Positions 61,826 through 64,000 of a stretch of DNA of 64,000 nucleotides are shown in pieces. Numbering within the stretch: the stretch's first letter is position 1; the number at the start of each line of letters is the position of its first letter. The notes under the pieces were generated by a model. It did not search any database. It was not told the origin of the DNA and saw nothing but the letters and a program-made list of their open reading frames with translations. The DNA comes from Bacillus sp. ISL-34 (GTDB lineage: Bacteria; Bacillota; Bacilli; Bacillales; DSM-1321), in NCBI RefSeq assembly GCF_018613325.1, contig NZ_JAGGQJ010000011.1, positions 124,001-188,000 on the forward strand, given 5' to 3'. The translations under genes were made by a program, and so were the position numbers.

Positions 61826-64000
61826 ATGGCAGAAAATGAAATATTCAAAAGTGGAAAAATGTCTGTTGATGTTGCTCCAAGGACTGTAGGTATATTAAAA
61901 ACATCCATTCAATTTAGCACTCAAGATCAAGGGACTGCAAAATTGATTTTTTCTTTATCAAAAGATGGTCTACCCCTACCATTAAGTTCAGCTGCCACAG
62001 CAAAGATTTTCTTAAGAATGGCTGATGGTAGTGTGTTTGAAAAAATCGTCTCCATTGTGGATCAAATAAACGGAAAACTTGAATACGTGTTGGAAGAAGA
62101 AATTTCTCATCCAGGATTAGCAAAGGGCGAATTGAATATTAATTATGCAAATGGTCAAGCCTTGTCCGTTTGTAAATTCTCCTTTAATATCGACGCATCA
62201 TTAATGGACCAAGACATTGTTCCTTTAGCTGAATATTATGTGAAGGATTTCAATACTCTCCAATCTGATATTGAACAAAGAGCAGCAGTTATAAATGTGA
62301 CTGTTGATGAGATGCAAGAAAAGGTGGATGCGTTTGAATCCACTGCAGTTACCTTAGATCCTAGGCTTACGACAGTTGAAGAAAAAGTGGCAACTGCTAC
62401 CGTACAGTTGGCGGATACTGTGAAAAAGCACGGCGATAAGGTTAGCGTTAAGGAATATGATAATTTAGTTATTAACGGCGACTGGACAAACGCATTTCAA
62501 AATGCATTTCAAAATGCCACATTTGTTGACGTTCCCGACGGTGATTATATGATTAACGACCAAATACTGAAGAATACGGGAAAAAAGTTGGTCTTAACTA
62601 TTTCAAAGGGCGCTAACTTTAAAGCGGGTAATTCTTTTCCAACAGGAAAATCGCTTTTTAAAGTAGATGGTCTAGAAAGATTTGTGCTAAATGGACTTAT
62701 TATGGACGGTAATTGGTCTTATCGCGGTTTTGCAGATTGGACTAACTATATTCATGGAATAGAAGTTAAAAATATTACCAAAAAAGTTACCATAAAAGAA
62801 TGTGAAATTTCAAATTATCCAAGCATTGCGATACAGGTAGTAAATAGTAATAATGTTCATATTAGCGGTAACGTTATAGAAAGCGGACAGTTTCACGGTA
62901 TCGAAGTAAAGGATTGCGTGTTTTCTCACATCGGAAGAAATAGAATATTAGGGATCGGAAATGCCGGAGTAGATCCAATCAAGGGAGGTATTGGAGTTTT
63001 AGTTACTAAGGGGCAAAAGGCATATATTTATCGTAACGATGTATCTAATATGTCTGATACAGCGATGAAGACTGAAGGAACAGATCATGTTATATTCAGT
63101 GGAAATACAGCCGTAGATTCTGGGAAAGATGGAATAAAAATAATGAGTCATTCATCAAGATTTCCATCATTTGCGAAAGTAATTAATAACACTGTTCTAA
63201 GACTTAATGAATGGAGGCCCGATGGAACCTCTTTGATCGCTATTCAAAGTATTAAGAAATCCATTGTACAAGGGAATATACTTGAAGGTGGAAATAAGAC
63301 GGGGTCGCAAGTCGAGAATGGTGTAAGGGTTAATTCTATTGACGGAGTAGTATATAGTGAGGATTCAACAGTAAGAAATAATGTAATTAAAAATACAAAT
63401 TCTGAGAGCATCTATATAGATAAAGTTAAGAAAATTTCCATTACAGATAATTCAACAGATCACGGAATTAATGTAATAAATTCGTTGTCTAGTTTGAAGG
63501 TTAAAGGTAATTCACTTACACCTGTTTCTGTAAAATCAACTATAGTCGGAATTCAAGTTTTTAATTCAGTGAATGTAGATATTTCTAATAATGAAATTTC
63601 TAAGTTTTTAAACGGTATTCTTGTGTCCCCTGGGTTACTCACGAAACGAATCACTTTAAAAGACAATGATATTAGTGATCTTGATGGTTACCCGATTCGA
63701 GTTAAAAATTACGGAACTGACTTAGCTGTTATTAACCTATTGGACATTTCAGATAATCGTATGATTAATGTTGCGCAGGTTAATAATATATCAGAAGCGA
63801 TAAGTGTGAGCATATTAAATAGTAATTTCAAATTCCTTAAACTGAGGGATAATTTACTGCAATCTGAAGGAACAGGTACGATCTCATACATGTTTCAAGT
63901 GTTAGATACAGGTACTAATATTACTAATGCGATACTGAAAGATAATGTTTCTAATTCCAATAAGCAAGTACTTAAAAATAAAATCACAAATATTTTGGAA
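61826..64000 (+). CDS. Baseplate upper protein with beta-helix domain, 3' partial
   Basis: Open frame of 725 codons to the window end, starting at ATG 61826 after AGGAGGGAACGG. Residues 1-135 match the BppU N-terminal fold (KSGKMSVDVAPRTVGILKTSIQFSTQDQGTAKLIFSL; GLAKGELNINYANGQ). A coiled linker spans about 150-205. From about 215 a right-handed parallel beta-helix of pectate-lyase type runs on, with many short I-x-x-N turns (NNVHISGNVIESGQFHGIEVKDC, VDISNNEISKF). It likely binds or degrades a surface polysaccharide. The C-terminus is outside the window. Confidence 0.85.
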   Translation, partial: MAENEIFKSGKMSVDVAPRTVGILKTSIQFSTQDQGTAKLIFSLSKDGLPLPLSSAATAKIFLRMADGSVFEKIVSIVDQINGKLEYVLEEEISHPGLAKGELNINYANGQALSVCKFSFNIDASLMDQDIVPLAEYYVKDFNTLQSDIEQRAAVINVTVDEMQEKVDAFESTAVTLDPRLTTVEEKVATATVQLADTVKKHGDKVSVKEYDNLVINGDWTNAFQNAFQNATFVDVPDGDYMINDQILKNTGKKLVLTISKGANFKAGNSFPTGKSLFKVDGLERFVLNGLIMDGNWSYRGFADWTNYIHGIEVKNITKKVTIKECEISNYPSIAIQVVNSNNVHISGNVIESGQFHGIEVKDCVFSHIGRNRILGIGNAGVDPIKGGIGVLVTKGQKAYIYRNDVSNMSDTAMKTEGTDHVIFSGNTAVDSGKDGIKIMSHSSRFPSFAKVINNTVLRLNEWRPDGTSLIAIQSIKKSIVQGNILEGGNKTGSQVENGVRVNSIDGVVYSEDSTVRNNVIKNTNSESIYIDKVKKISITDNSTDHGINVINSLSSLKVKGNSLTPVSVKSTIVGIQVFNSVNVDISNNEISKFLNGILVSPGLLTKRITLKDNDISDLDGYPIRVKNYGTDLAVINLLDISDNRMINVAQVNNISEAISVSILNSNFKFLKLRDNLLQSEGTGTISYMFQVLDTGTNITNAILKDNVSNSNKQVLKNKITNILE

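Overview
The window looks like a chromosomal segment of a Bacillaceae endospore former, most like the Peribacillus (former Bacillus simplex) group. The grounds are AGGAGG-type ribosome binding sites, frequent TTG starts, U-tailed hairpin terminators after most units, sequences matching TnrA, CcpA, SigB, SigW, sigma-54 and Spo0A sites, and protein sets typical of Bacillus. The genus is an inference; no rRNA or other marker gene is present. No tRNA or rRNA gene was seen.

Chromosomal part (1-38.5 kb). In order: a CstA-type transporter cut by the window start with its YbdD partner; amtB-glnK behind two perfect TnrA-type boxes; a LytTR regulator beside an acetate/succinate CoA-transferase; an AI-2E family permease; succinate-semialdehyde dehydrogenase and a C4-dicarboxylate carrier (dctA, with a cre-like site); a ketopantoate reductase-like enzyme; a LysM-3D cell-wall protein; an M20 deacylase; a SigB-type stress protein; a chemoreceptor; ydbST-like PH-domain membrane proteins behind a SigW-like promoter; a PBP4-type carboxypeptidase; BluB; and sigma-54 (rpoN) itself. 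Next to rpoN are an omega-aminotransferase/aldehyde dehydrogenase operon and a betaine-aldehyde-type dehydrogenase. Each has a near-perfect -24/-12 promoter, and the first has three phased 18-bp palindromes upstream. Then follow a molybdopterin oxidoreductase, a PutP-type symporter, an orphan histidine kinase, a DEAD-box helicase, methionine gamma-lyase and a frameshifted TspO-like gene.

Prophage part (about 38.7 kb to beyond the window end). A tyrosine integrase on the minus strand is followed by about 4 kb of AT-rich accessory genes. Most are single-gene cassettes with their own terminator, and four leaders carry TGTCGAA (0A-box-like) motifs. No repressor, excision or replication genes were recognised there. 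Then comes an ordered siphovirus late operon: HNH nuclease, zinc-ribbon protein, TerS, TerL, portal, ClpP-type protease, HK97 capsid, connector/closure/tail genes, major tail protein, G/GT chaperones with a -1 frameshift signal, a tape measure with a transglycosylase domain, Dit, a GH25 lysozyme fused to the tail endopeptidase, an S74 self-processing fibre, and a BppU/beta-helix protein cut by the window end. Lysis genes and the right attachment site lie outside the window.

The observations most worth following are the paired sigma-54 promoters with palindrome array, the two-gene DUF2971 cassette, the 0A-box-like motifs before prophage cargo genes, the TTTTTTA frameshift signal, an apparent ATA start codon in the HNH gene, and a 243-bp repeat-bearing insertion inside a terminator.
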